From: Berkiella_A sp963976875
GTDB taxonomy: Bacteria; Pseudomonadota; Gammaproteobacteria; Berkiellales; Berkiellaceae
DNA length: 64,000 bases
Assembly (NCBI GenBank): GCA_963976875.1
Contig: CAXBML010000001.1
Coordinates: forward strand, 1 to 64,000
Reading direction: 5' to 3'
This document shows, in pieces, positions 9,168 to 18,449 of this stretch. Under the pieces are notes generated by a model that was not told the DNA's origin, did not search any database, and saw only the letters and a program-made list of their open reading frames with translations. The number at the start of each line of letters is the position of its first letter. The first letter of the stretch is position 1. A program made the position numbers and the translations under genes.

Positions 9168-10073
9168 ATGGAAGAATTTAAGCCTAAGTCTAAGCCAAAC
9201 AATGTTCCGGCATCTCATATCAATATTGTAAAAGCGGCCCTACTAGAAGAGTATCAATTTTTCGTTGATAGTAAAAAGCAAATTTTCTCTGAGTCATTGC
9301 CCAATGCGCTTGCTTTGGACACATCATTTAGTATGATGGAGCAGTATGCAAGCGCCGATTTGAATCAAATAGAAAATATTGTTCAATTAGATATTATTAT
9401 TGAGCGTGTTAACACGAGAATTGCAATGAGTTATTTGAACATGGTTGAAGAACATGAGGTCGAACTCAAGTTTCTCACCCGAGTCCCGCATATGCTTTTT
9501 AAATTGCATATCAATAAATTAAAGATATTGAAAAAACTAGTCTTAAATGGAGATAATTGTAAAATTATTCACATGTCTCCTGAGATAGGGTCTTTGATTA
9601 ATTTAAAAGAATTAGAGATAGGTGGTTGTTTCATGACACAATTGCCGGATGAAATTCAAAACCTTGAAAATTTAGAAATACTTAAAATTAGACATAATAG
9701 CATCCAGCGTTTGCCAGAAAATCTAGAAACATTATCTGAATTAATAGAGTTAAATATTAGCCATAATCCTGGGCTAAAATCATTGCCTCAAGGGCTTAGT
9801 CAGCTGAAAAATTTACAAAAATTATCGGTCGATCATGATGATTTAGAATATTTGCCAGAAGATATTGGAAACTTAACAGAGTTAAATGAAATTGTGGCGG
9901 ATCATAATCATATCAAAGAACTGCCTCAGTCAATCCAAAACCTAAAAAAATTAAAAATTTTGGATTTACATGATAATGATTTACGGCAACTGCCCGCGCA
10001 GTTAAATCAGTTGCCGTCACTAGAATATATTAACTTCAGTGGTAACTTTATAAAAGAGACACCTGAGTCTTAA
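9168..10073 (+). CDS. Leucine-rich repeat protein
   Basis: A 301-residue protein starting at ATG 9168. The first ~110 residues are a helical head of unknown type. From ~residue 125 to the C-terminus there are about seven LRRs of the LPxxIxxLxxLxxLxLxxNxI type (for example LPDEIQNLENLEILKI and LPEDIGNLTELNEI), the class seen in Shoc2-like proteins and many bacterial effectors. There is no signal peptide, membrane segment or visible catalytic domain, so it is probably a protein-binding scaffold. A novel E3-ligase C-terminus (as in IpaH) is absent because the protein ends with the repeats. Its stop codon overlaps the convergent atoE-like gene by 4 bp. A host-directed role is plausible but inferred. 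Confidence 0.8.
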   Translation: MEEFKPKSKPNNVPASHINIVKAALLEEYQFFVDSKKQIFSESLPNALALDTSFSMMEQYASADLNQIENIVQLDIIIERVNTRIAMSYLNMVEEHEVELKFLTRVPHMLFKLHINKLKILKKLVLNGDNCKIIHMSPEIGSLINLKELEIGGCFMTQLPDEIQNLENLEILKIRHNSIQRLPENLETLSELIELNISHNPGLKSLPQGLSQLKNLQKLSVDHDDLEYLPEDIGNLTELNEIVADHNHIKELPQSIQNLKKLKILDLHDNDLRQLPAQLNQLPSLEYINFSGNFIKETPES

Positions 10074-11431
10074 GCTAAAAACCACAACCCCAAACCAAAA
10101 ACAATAAAGCCAATCAGCATGCATAAGACTGTATACGGTAATACTTGATAAGCTTTCAGTTTAGTAATACCCAATAGTGGTAAAGCCCAAAATGGCTGTA
10201 ACATATTGGTTAGCTGATCGCCGTAAGCAAAAGCCATAATGCCTGATGCCTTTGGCACGTTGAGCGCAGTAGCGGCTTCAACGAGGATAGGGCCTTGTAC
10301 GGCCCATTGCCCACCACCACTGGGTACAAAAATATTCACTAGGGCTGAGCTCAACATGACATATAACGGATAGGTTTGTTGCGTAGCAACCTCAACAATA
10401 AAATCTGAAAATACATGAATTAAGCCCGAATATTGAATAATGCCTGCAATACCGGCATAAAGCGGGAATTGAATGAGAATACCCACGCTACCGACAATCG
10501 CTTCTTCTAATGCAAGCATATAGCTTTGGATATTTTTAAAGGCTAATAACCCAAAAGCAAATAGAATGAAATTAATAAAATTGAGACTTAAGAAGTTCAA
10601 TGAAATGTGCTCAGGTACAATAAAGGCAATATAGATGGCTTGGCATAGCATCAGAATCGCAAAAAATTTACTAAACCAGGGGGACAGATCTAGTTTTTCA
10701 GCACCAATGGGGTTTACAGACGGTGTTGGTGGCTCTGCATTGGTTAAATCTTTTGGCAAATTAGGACATTGGTAGTTCGATGTATTTTTACCTAACCAAT
10801 AAAACAATAGTGGTAATATAATAAGCAAAGCTAAATTAACACTCATGTTCATGAACGAAAAAATTGTTTCCGTGACAGGGAGCTGCCCCATTTGGGAGAT
10901 CAAAAAGTGATCGGGTTCTGCTACTTTTAGAGTGGCTGAACCGCTTAACCCCCCATGCCATACAAGCATGCCAATATACCCGGCTGCACCCACTAATGGA
11001 TAATTAATGACGTTACCTTGGTGGGCAGCTTGATCCCCAATTTTTCGAGCAAAAACAGCACCAATAATTAATCCTAAACCCCAGTTGAGTAAGCCAAAAG
11101 TCATTGTGATAAGACAAACAAAAAAAGCGGCTTTAGAGGTAGAATCACATAAGCGAGATACTCGATGAATAAGACGGGATAAAACTGGGGAGAGGGCTAG
11201 TGCGTGCCCCAAGACCAAGATAAGCATCATTTGCATGGTAAAGGTTAGGAGATCCCAAAACCCTTTTTGCCAATATTGACCTATCTGTAAAATGGCAGAA
11301 GTGGTTTGACTAGTGGGGGCCGTTAAGCCCCAAGCGAGTCCAGCAGTTAGCAGGGTGAGTAAAATAGCAATACTGAATGGACTGGGCAGCACATACCGGC
11401 AGCCCAAGATAAATTTTTCTGATAAATTCAT
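10070..11431 (-). CDS. atoE: Short-chain fatty acid transporter, AtoE family
   Basis: A 453-residue polytopic membrane protein of the length expected for AtoE/SCFA transporters (PF02667). The N-terminus (FILGCRYVLPSPFSIAILLT) matches the family, as do the GLLNWGLGLIIGA and NIFVPSGGGQWAVQGP motifs. These carriers move short-chain fatty acids such as acetoacetate and butyrate across the inner membrane, usually coupled to protons. No ato catabolic genes lie beside it, so the true substrate cannot be read from context. It is followed by the convergent LRR gene with a 4-bp overlap. It starts 22 bases after csiV on the same strand, so the two may be co-transcribed. Confidence 0.87.
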   Translation of the reverse strand: MNLSEKFILGCRYVLPSPFSIAILLTLLTAGLAWGLTAPTSQTTSAILQIGQYWQKGFWDLLTFTMQMMLILVLGHALALSPVLSRLIHRVSRLCDSTSKAAFFVCLITMTFGLLNWGLGLIIGAVFARKIGDQAAHQGNVINYPLVGAAGYIGMLVWHGGLSGSATLKVAEPDHFLISQMGQLPVTETIFSFMNMSVNLALLIILPLLFYWLGKNTSNYQCPNLPKDLTNAEPPTPSVNPIGAEKLDLSPWFSKFFAILMLCQAIYIAFIVPEHISLNFLSLNFINFILFAFGLLAFKNIQSYMLALEEAIVGSVGILIQFPLYAGIAGIIQYSGLIHVFSDFIVEVATQQTYPLYVMLSSALVNIFVPSGGGQWAVQGPILVEAATALNVPKASGIMAFAYGDQLTNMLQPFWALPLLGITKLKAYQVLPYTVLCMLIGFIVFGLGLWFLA

Positions 11432-11452
11432 AATACAACTTCTAATTTCTCA

Positions 11453-12352
11453 TTAATTCTCTATGGATGTCAGGGTGACTAAGACCCCATACATTGGGTG
11501 GTCTAAATATTGCACTTCATTTTTTCTAATACGCACAAGACGTTTTAGACGGAAAGGTTGTAAGCGTGAATTTGATTCTCGTTCCCAATTGTTTCTGTTT
11601 CTCACGTTAGTTAATTTGACTGCTGAGCTAGCACCAGACGCCGGTGTTAACACCCGCATAGGTTTGGTGAAAATGAGATCGGTATCAACATGAAAATAGC
11701 GGCCTCGGATAAGCTTAATTGTGCCATCTATTTCTAATAATTCGGATGGATTAGGGGCCATACTATTTTCGTCTTTGTATCCATATTCATCCACATCGTA
11801 ATTATTTTCAGAATAGCTGCTTGTTTTTTGAGCGTAAGTTTTTCCTGCCGCAAGGCGTACAGTGATAGCCTCTTTTTTATTAAGAACAGGCTGTATCCAT
11901 GCTTTATGCGCAATAATTCTATAACTGCCTTTGGCTTTGATGCGTGCCTTGGCATCTTCTAACTGTAGTTGCGTTGCTTCAGATATTTGAATAGTGGCAT
12001 CGGCTGTCTGCTCTATATTATTTTGATCATTATTGCTATTTTCATTTTCAGCCATACCAAATTCAGAGGCGTTAAGTTCGGCTGTACCTATTTCTGGTGC
12101 TTCTTGTTTATTATCGTTTAGGGTTGATAGTGATTGGGCATGATATACATTAGGTTTTCCAGGTTCTAAAGGCCAGGCTTCTTGCAGGCCACTTTTGTCC
12201 AAGTGTTCAAAGATAATGAGTTCAACTTGATAAAGCGGTTCTGTTTTTTCATCTTTTGATTTTGCCTGTAGTGGAGATAGCCAGATGCTAATCAATAGCA
12301 GACAGCCGGTGACAAATTTTTTCTTATTGTCCGTAAAAGAATAATTTTGCAT
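11453..12352 (-). CDS. csiV: CsiV-family periplasmic protein
   Basis: A 299-residue protein with an N-terminal Sec-type signal (basic start, then a hydrophobic VTGCLLLISIWLSPLQA stretch). YQVELIIFEH near the mature N-terminus and GRYFHVDTDLIF with a C-terminal LDHPMYGVLVTL are the hallmarks of the CsiV/PF10972 family. CsiV was described in Vibrio as a peptidoglycan-binding activator of cell-wall synthesis under D-amino-acid stress. The family often sits next to mfd, as it does here (47 bases downstream of mfd, same strand). The middle (~85-130) is a low-complexity Asn/Glu-rich insert. Function is assigned by family and synteny; it has not been established in this lineage. Confidence 0.75.
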   Translation of the reverse strand: MQNYSFTDNKKKFVTGCLLLISIWLSPLQAKSKDEKTEPLYQVELIIFEHLDKSGLQEAWPLEPGKPNVYHAQSLSTLNDNKQEAPEIGTAELNASEFGMAENENSNNDQNNIEQTADATIQISEATQLQLEDAKARIKAKGSYRIIAHKAWIQPVLNKKEAITVRLAAGKTYAQKTSSYSENNYDVDEYGYKDENSMAPNPSELLEIDGTIKLIRGRYFHVDTDLIFTKPMRVLTPASGASSAVKLTNVRNRNNWERESNSRLQPFRLKRLVRIRKNEVQYLDHPMYGVLVTLTSIEN

Positions 12353-12399
12353 AATTTTAACCTATGTCCTTAAAATATAAAAATTCGCTAACCAACAGA

Positions 12400-15300
12400 T
12401 CATTTAGCTAGTTCCCCAAGAAGATTGTCTACTATTTTAAAACGTTCTGCCATGTCTGTCATATCAAACATGAATTTAAAAGATTGAGAGCCAACCAACT
12501 TGAAATTTTGGGGTTGGTTACGCATCAATTTAATAATGGTGTCTGGGTTAATATTAGGTTCTGCCTCAAAATCAATTTGGCCACTCAGTTTATTCGCTTT
12601 TATTTTTAAAACATTTAGAGGTTTGGCTTTTACTTTTAAGCTAGCTACCTTGAATAAACTTTGTGTTTCATACGGGAGCAATCCAAATCTATCAATCATT
12701 TCAACCTGAATGTCCTCGAGGGCAGATATATTTTTGCAGGAAGCAATACGTTTATATAATACCAAGCGAGAGTGTACATCAGGGATATAAGAAGCTGGAA
12801 TCAAAACCGGCATATTCAAATCAATATCGATAGCATTTAGAATGGGTTTGTCTGCGGATAAAGTCTTGCCTTGTTTATAAGAATGTACGGCCCTGTCTAA
12901 AAGCTCCATATAGAGGCTGTAGCCCACTTCGTTGATATTACCACTTTGTTCGTCGCCCAATAATTCCCCCGCGCCCCGAATCTCCAAATCATGTGTTGCC
13001 AGATTAAAACCTGAGCCTAATTTATTGAGTGATTCAAATGCGCTTAGTCGTTTTTTAGCATCAGACGTTAAGCTGTTTTTAGTCCGTGTAAGACAATAGG
13101 CATAAGCTTGGTGGTGTGAGCGTCCCACACGTCCCCGTAACTGGTGAAGCTGTGCTAAACCAAACTTATCGGCTTGCTCAATGATAATGGTATTGGCGCT
13201 GGGAATATCGATTCCCGTCTCAATGATAGTCGAGCAAACCAAAACATGGTAGCGTTGGTGATAAAAATCAGCCATGACTTGCTCTAATTTTCGCTCCGGC
13301 ATTTGTCCATGTGCCACAATGATTTTAGCATCAGGACATAGCTCTTGTAGGTGACTTGCGGTATTTTCTATGGTGGAGACGTCATTATGTAGGTAATAAG
13401 TTTGTCCGCCTCGCATGAGCTCGCGGGTAATCGCTTCTTGGATTAAAGTATCATTTTTTTCTTGGATAAAGGTTTTGACACTGAGTCGTTTTGCGGGGGG
13501 TGTCGCAATGATTGAGAGATCACGTATTGTTGAAAGTGCCATATTCAATGTTCGGGGAATCGGCGTCGCCGTTAGAGTAAGTATGTCAATTTCAGCGCGC
13601 AATTTTTTAATTTTCTCTTTTTGACGAACGCCAAAACGATGCTCTTCATCAATGACCAGCAGACCTAAGTTTTTAAAGATGATATTATCTTGTATCAGTT
13701 TGTGTGTGCCAATCACGATATCAACATGGCCAGATTCTAGTTCTTTTAATATTTGCGTTTGCTCTTTTTTAGAACGGAATCGAGACAAAACTTCTACTTT
13801 AATAGGCCAATTTGCAAATCGATCGGAAAATGTTTCATAGTGTTGTTGGGCCAACAGTGTTGTGGGCACTAAGAAGCAAACTTGTTTCTGGTTGTTAACC
13901 GCCAAAAATGCGGCACGTAGTGCAACTTCTGTTTTGCCAAAGCCCACATCACCGCAGATAAGTCTATCCATAGGGTTTTGAGATTGCATGTCTTCTAAAA
14001 CATTATCGATCGCTTTTTGTTGGTCAGGCGTGGTCTCAAAACCAAAAGAATTCGCAAAAGCCATATAATCATCGTCAAGAGTAGGAAAAGCAAACCCCTG
14101 TTTAGATTGACGGCAAGCGTGAATTTCTAATAGTTCTGCGGCAACGTCAATGGCTTTTTTCTGTGCTTTGGTCTTAGCTTTTGCCCATTGGTCGTTTCCG
14201 AGCTTATGTAAAGGGGCATGTTCCGCTTGAGTGCCACTGTATTGGCTAATCAAATCTAAAGCAGAGACCGGAACATATAATTTATCGTTGTTCGCATATT
14301 CTAGGGCTAGATATTCTGTGAGATTATCGCCCACATCTAGGCTGACTAGGCCCAAATATCGGCCTACACCATGCTCTAAATGTACAACGGGATGTCCAAT
14401 GTTTAATTCAGCTAAGTTTTTAACGGCAAAGTCAACCGATTGGGGGGTGTCTTTACGTAACCGTCTTTGCATGACTTGTTGACCATATAGGTCGGCTTCA
14501 GCGATGAGAATAAAATTTTGCTTTTCGCTAATCACACTTTTATCAATTGATAAAATAACAATACCATAAGCGGATTTATCTGGGTCGGATATAAAATCTT
14601 GCCATGAACTATATTGCTTGGGATGAATATCGATTTTTATGAGTAACTTGAGAAGCGCCTCTTTTCGGCCAGGCGATTCCGCACAAAATAAAATAGGGTG
14701 CTGAGCGGATTTTACAAAGTCTTGGAGGGCGGTTAAAGGGGCGTGAGTGTTATCCAAGGCAATATTGGGTAGTGCGCTGTAGGCTAAATTAATATTTTGC
14801 CCTTTTGGGGTTGCGTGTGGCGCTTTTTGTATAACAATCTGCTTGTACTGTTTTATTAAACCAAATAATTCATTTTCTTGTAAAAATAGTTGCTGTGGTG
14901 GCAACAAAGGGCGCTGAACATCATGTTGGTACTGTTCATATCGATGTTCTACATCTGTCCAAAAATGGTGGAATCCATCAATGGTATTTTCTAAGCGTAT
15001 TACAGAGGTTGTATTGGGCAAATAATCAAATAAAGTTTCCATTTTCTCGAAAAACAAAGGAAGATAATATTCAATACCGCCTATACTTTGTCCCTTTGAG
15101 ATGTCCTCATAAATTGAACACTGAGTAGGATCGCCTGCAAATTTTTGCCGCCACTGAGATCTAAAATAAGCAATATTTTCATCCTGGAAAGGGTATTCTC
15201 TAGCGGGAAGGCAGATTAAGCTATTGCAGTCTTCATGTGAGCGCTGAGTTTCAATATCAAATTTTTTAATGCTTTCAATTTCATTATCAAATAAGTCAAT

Positions 15301-15873
15301 GCGAATAGGTTGGTCTTGCCCCATGGGGAAAATATCAACAACACTACCTCGCACGGCAAATTCACCATGGCCCATAACCTGGGAAACTTTTCTATATCCA
15401 TACTCAACCCATTTTTTTCTTTGCTGTTCAATTTCAAAACTTTCCCCAACATTCAGTACAAAACTGTTGGCTTGTACAAAGCCTGTGGGTATACAGCGAT
15501 GGGTTAAGGTGGTTATCGGGACAATCACGACCCCCCGTTTGAAGCGGGGTAGTTGGTGTAAGGTTTTTAATCTATCGGAGATAATATCTTGATGGGGGGA
15601 GAAATGATCATAGGGTAATATTTCCCAATCTGGAAATTGAAAGCAGGAAATGTCTTTGGCCAAAAAATTTTTAACTTCTCGAAATAGTACATTCGCCATT
15701 TGCGAGCTAGGTGTGATTAATAAGATAGGACCGTCTGCTTGCTCAGCACTTTGGGCAATGCTAAGTGCTAAGCCTGCCCCAATCACTTGCCCCCAGTTTA
15801 AACGGTCGCCATTTTGTTGAGGAAGAGCTAAAGACTCAGGAGAGGGATGTATACTATTCACTACCAATACCAT
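12400..15873 (-). CDS. mfd: Transcription-repair coupling factor Mfd
   Basis: An 1157-residue protein, close to the usual ~1150. It removes RNA polymerase stalled at DNA lesions and recruits UvrA for nucleotide excision repair. Domains in order: an N-terminal UvrB-like module; the RNA-polymerase-interacting CarD-like region (GHPVVHLEHGVGRYLGL); the RecG-like helicase with Walker A GDVGFGKTE, DEEH box, LTATPIPRT and the late motif QLRGRVGRSHHQAYAY; and the C-terminal TRCF domain. All helicase motifs are intact. It starts at ATG 15873, 7 bases after the DAHP synthase gene, and is followed by csiV, so aroF-mfd-csiV probably form one minus-strand transcription unit. Confidence 0.97.
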   Translation of the reverse strand: MVLVVNSIHPSPESLALPQQNGDRLNWGQVIGAGLALSIAQSAEQADGPILLITPSSQMANVLFREVKNFLAKDISCFQFPDWEILPYDHFSPHQDIISDRLKTLHQLPRFKRGVVIVPITTLTHRCIPTGFVQANSFVLNVGESFEIEQQRKKWVEYGYRKVSQVMGHGEFAVRGSVVDIFPMGQDQPIRIDLFDNEIESIKKFDIETQRSHEDCNSLICLPAREYPFQDENIAYFRSQWRQKFAGDPTQCSIYEDISKGQSIGGIEYYLPLFFEKMETLFDYLPNTTSVIRLENTIDGFHHFWTDVEHRYEQYQHDVQRPLLPPQQLFLQENELFGLIKQYKQIVIQKAPHATPKGQNINLAYSALPNIALDNTHAPLTALQDFVKSAQHPILFCAESPGRKEALLKLLIKIDIHPKQYSSWQDFISDPDKSAYGIVILSIDKSVISEKQNFILIAEADLYGQQVMQRRLRKDTPQSVDFAVKNLAELNIGHPVVHLEHGVGRYLGLVSLDVGDNLTEYLALEYANNDKLYVPVSALDLISQYSGTQAEHAPLHKLGNDQWAKAKTKAQKKAIDVAAELLEIHACRQSKQGFAFPTLDDDYMAFANSFGFETTPDQQKAIDNVLEDMQSQNPMDRLICGDVGFGKTEVALRAAFLAVNNQKQVCFLVPTTLLAQQHYETFSDRFANWPIKVEVLSRFRSKKEQTQILKELESGHVDIVIGTHKLIQDNIIFKNLGLLVIDEEHRFGVRQKEKIKKLRAEIDILTLTATPIPRTLNMALSTIRDLSIIATPPAKRLSVKTFIQEKNDTLIQEAITRELMRGGQTYYLHNDVSTIENTASHLQELCPDAKIIVAHGQMPERKLEQVMADFYHQRYHVLVCSTIIETGIDIPSANTIIIEQADKFGLAQLHQLRGRVGRSHHQAYAYCLTRTKNSLTSDAKKRLSAFESLNKLGSGFNLATHDLEIRGAGELLGDEQSGNINEVGYSLYMELLDRAVHSYKQGKTLSADKPILNAIDIDLNMPVLIPASYIPDVHSRLVLYKRIASCKNISALEDIQVEMIDRFGLLPYETQSLFKVASLKVKAKPLNVLKIKANKLSGQIDFEAEPNINPDTIIKLMRNQPQNFKLVGSQSFKFMFDMTDMAERFKIVDNLLGELAK

Positions 15874-15880
15874 AATTGTT

Positions 15881-16993
15881 TTATTTTGTATAAGACTTTG
15901 CTAATTTAGCGCGATGCAAATAGCATTCACGGACATACTGCATATCTTCTAAATACCAAGGTAAATTTTGAAGGCTAATGGCTTGTTTGCTATCTACCAC
16001 GGCTTCTGGTGGCATTGGATGGATATCTGTTAGCAGTAAGTTAGCGCCTGATATGACAGCTTGTGCACTTGCATGGCTGATGTCACTAATTTGGTCGTCA
16101 CCCACACTTAAGGTGCCTATAGAATGGGACGGGTCAAAGCATACAGGCATTTTGGTTAAGCGTTTGACAACACTGACATGCGCCATATCAGCAAGATTAC
16201 GGTGCGGGGCGCCAAAAAGGGATTTAACCCCCCTCAAACAAAATACCACATTTCTGTTTCCCGCTTCCGCTAAATACTCAGCAGCCAGTATGGATTCATG
16301 TAAAGTGATGCCAAACCCGCGCTTAAATAATATAGGGTAAGTGGTTTGTTGGCCTAGCGCGCGTAGTAACTCAAAATTCTGGGCATTACGTGTTCCAACC
16401 TGTAGCATGACACCTGTTGGAGAGCCCGTTTGCTGTAAGCACTCATGAATTTCAGCCACTTGGCGTTCATGCGTCACTTCCATTGCGATGACTTTGACGC
16501 CATATTTACCAGCGGCCTCAAATACATAGGACAAACACGCCTGGCCTAGACCTTGAAAAGAGTAGGGGCTGGTTCGTGGCTTATAGGCGCCCATGCGTGT
16601 GCAAACTTGATTATTTTCACTTAATACTTTAAATGTATCTGAGACATTTTTTTGGTTATCAACCGCACACAAGCCTGCAAAAATATGAAAGGTATCTTGG
16701 GAGAATTCAACGCCATTATAATCAAAAGAGAAGCCATGTTCATTATGATGCTTGCCTAGGAGCTTATATTCATTCGAAATTCTAATGACTTGTAGCACAG
16801 CGGGCAGGGCTTCAATATTTTGGGTTAACAGCTGACTGGTATCCCCTAGCAGTGACACTTCAGTAATTTGGTTTTCGCCGCTTTGGGTGAGATAAACTCT
16901 TGCTTCAATATTTGGAAAAGAGTTTAATGCTTTTAATGTCGCTTGATATTCGCTGCTATTAGATTTTAAATTGGGTTTTAATATAATTATCAT
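15881..16993 (-). CDS. aroF: DAHP synthase, KDO8P-synthase-like (AroF/type I-beta)
   Basis: A 370-residue protein of the DAHP/KDO8P synthase superfamily (PF00793). It joins phosphoenolpyruvate and erythrose 4-phosphate in the first step of the shikimate pathway. An N-terminal ~95-residue ferredoxin-like half (MIIILKPN start) precedes the barrel, as in the Thermotoga/Bacillus type and unlike E. coli AroG. Barrel motifs seen are GAYKPRTSPYSFQGLG, VGTRNAQNFELL, PILFKRGF, FCLRGVKS and FDPSHSIG. It is immediately upstream of mfd. Its own divergent promoter must lie in 16994-17198, facing lolC/F. KDO8P synthase is less likely because of the N-terminal domain and length. Confidence 0.88.
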   Translation of the reverse strand: MIIILKPNLKSNSSEYQATLKALNSFPNIEARVYLTQSGENQITEVSLLGDTSQLLTQNIEALPAVLQVIRISNEYKLLGKHHNEHGFSFDYNGVEFSQDTFHIFAGLCAVDNQKNVSDTFKVLSENNQVCTRMGAYKPRTSPYSFQGLGQACLSYVFEAAGKYGVKVIAMEVTHERQVAEIHECLQQTGSPTGVMLQVGTRNAQNFELLRALGQQTTYPILFKRGFGITLHESILAAEYLAEAGNRNVVFCLRGVKSLFGAPHRNLADMAHVSVVKRLTKMPVCFDPSHSIGTLSVGDDQISDISHASAQAVISGANLLLTDIHPMPPEAVVDSKQAISLQNLPWYLEDMQYVRECYLHRAKLAKSYTK

Positions 16994-17121
16994 AATTTTC
17001 CACTTAAGTAGGATATCATCGCTAGATATTTGTTGAATAATTAATAAAGAATTGATTCGGAAGATTAATTAATTCATCATAGTTTCAGTTCATGCTTACA
17101 TCGATTATCAAACTAACTGTA

Positions 17122-17138
17122 TAGTCAATAGCTGACTA
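17122..17138. promoter_or_regulatory. Small inverted repeat in the divergent aroF/lolC promoter region
   Basis: TAGTCA-ATAGC-TGACTA lies 61 bases upstream of the lolC/F start in the 205-bp divergent gap. It could be an operator, but six-base arms can occur by chance. No clear -35/-10 pair was assigned. Confidence 0.25.
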
Positions 17139-17198
17139 AATGATACCAGAATGATGAATTACAAGCGAATAATAACAAGATAATTTAGTTGATTAACA

Positions 17199-18449
17199 AT
17201 GTTTAAACCATTTTTCTTATACATCGGCTCTCGATACACTAATTTCAAGCAGCGGGATCATTTTATTACATTTATTTCCATGGTTTCTATGATTGGCATA
17301 GCGCTTGGCGTTATGGTTTTGATAACCGTGTTATCTGTTATGAATGGGTTTACCAAAGAAATTCGCTCTCGGATTTTAAGTGTGACACCCCATATTATGG
17401 TCAGTGAGGGAGGCGGCGAGTCTCTTAAAGATTGGAATATGGCCATTGATTATTTTATGCAAAATAAGCAGGTAGAAGCTGCTGGGCCCTTTATTGAGGG
17501 GCAGGGCATGATAACGCGTGGTCGCGATGTGCGGGGCGTTATGGTAAAGGGCATTGAGCCTGAGACTGTTGATGCGGTGTTTCCATTACGGTCAACGCTG
17601 TTGTCTGGTAAGGTTGAAGACTTGCAACCAGGCAGTTTCGGGGTCATTTTGGGCGGTCATCTCGCCAAATTATTAGGGGTTGGTGTCGGCGACAGCATTA
17701 CTCTAATTATTCCTGAAGTGACAGTGAGCTTGGCAGGGGTCACCCCTAGAATGAAACGACTCAAAGTCGTTGGTGTATTTGAAGTTGGCTATATCTATGA
17801 TAGCACGCATATATTTTTACATTTAGAAGACAGTGCAAAACTATTTAAAATGAATGATGGTGTGACGGGGGTTCAGCTACGTTTAACCGACCCATTTAAT
17901 GCGCCACGATTAGCCTATAAATTTAGAATGGATAGTCAGAATGCTTATCATGTTGTGGATTGGACGGTACTAAATAGTGCTTACTTCAGTGCAGTCAAAA
18001 TGGAAAAAACAATGATGTTTTTTACCTTGATTATGATATTAGCGATTGCGGTATTTAATTTAATATCAACCCTAGTGATGGTTGTGACGGATAAACGAGG
18101 CGATATAGCGGTCTTTAGAGTGCTGGGTGCATCTAGACGGAAAATTATGGCTATATTTATTGCTCAAGGGGCTATTATTGGGCTCATGGGAACCGTGCTG
18201 GGTGTTATTGCAGGCGTTTTACTGGCCTTAAATGTAACGGACTTAGTCACATTTATCGAGAAAGTTTTTGAAATGAAGTTTTTGTCAGCGGAGGTATATT
18301 TTATTAACTTCTTACCTTCTGACTTGCAGATTTCCGATGTCTTGCTTGTGACCGCTTGTGCGATGGGCTTAAGCTTATTGGCGACAATACACCCAGCGTG
18401 GCGTGCCTCTAAAATTGAACCCGCGGAGGCATTACGTCATGACGCTTAA
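17199..18449 (+). CDS. lolC: Lipoprotein-releasing transmembrane subunit LolC/E (LolF type)
   Basis: A 416-residue FtsX-like permease: one N-terminal membrane segment (~25-50), a ~200-residue periplasmic domain and three C-terminal segments. The opening FLYIGSRYTNFKQRDHFITFISMVSMIGIALGVMVLI and the ending HPAWRASKIEPAEALRHD are typical. With LolD it extracts mature lipoproteins from the inner membrane and passes them to LolA. Only one such gene is present, followed directly by lolD. E. coli has lolC-lolD-lolE, while several gammaproteobacteria such as Francisella and Legionella relatives have a single LolF homodimer. That arrangement is inferred here. It overlaps lolD by 11 bp. Confidence 0.92.
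   Translation: MFKPFFLYIGSRYTNFKQRDHFITFISMVSMIGIALGVMVLITVLSVMNGFTKEIRSRILSVTPHIMVSEGGGESLKDWNMAIDYFMQNKQVEAAGPFIEGQGMITRGRDVRGVMVKGIEPETVDAVFPLRSTLLSGKVEDLQPGSFGVILGGHLAKLLGVGVGDSITLIIPEVTVSLAGVTPRMKRLKVVGVFEVGYIYDSTHIFLHLEDSAKLFKMNDGVTGVQLRLTDPFNAPRLAYKFRMDSQNAYHVVDWTVLNSAYFSAVKMEKTMMFFTLIMILAIAVFNLISTLVMVVTDKRGDIAVFRVLGASRRKIMAIFIAQGAIIGLMGTVLGVIAGVLLALNVTDLVTFIEKVFEMKFLSAEVYFINFLPSDLQISDVLLVTACAMGLSLLATIHPAWRASKIEPAEALRHDA

Noticed and set aside
16994..17198. Possible small RNA or tRNA in divergent gaps
   Set aside because: No cloverleaf or conserved RNA motif could be found in this or the other intergenic stretches.
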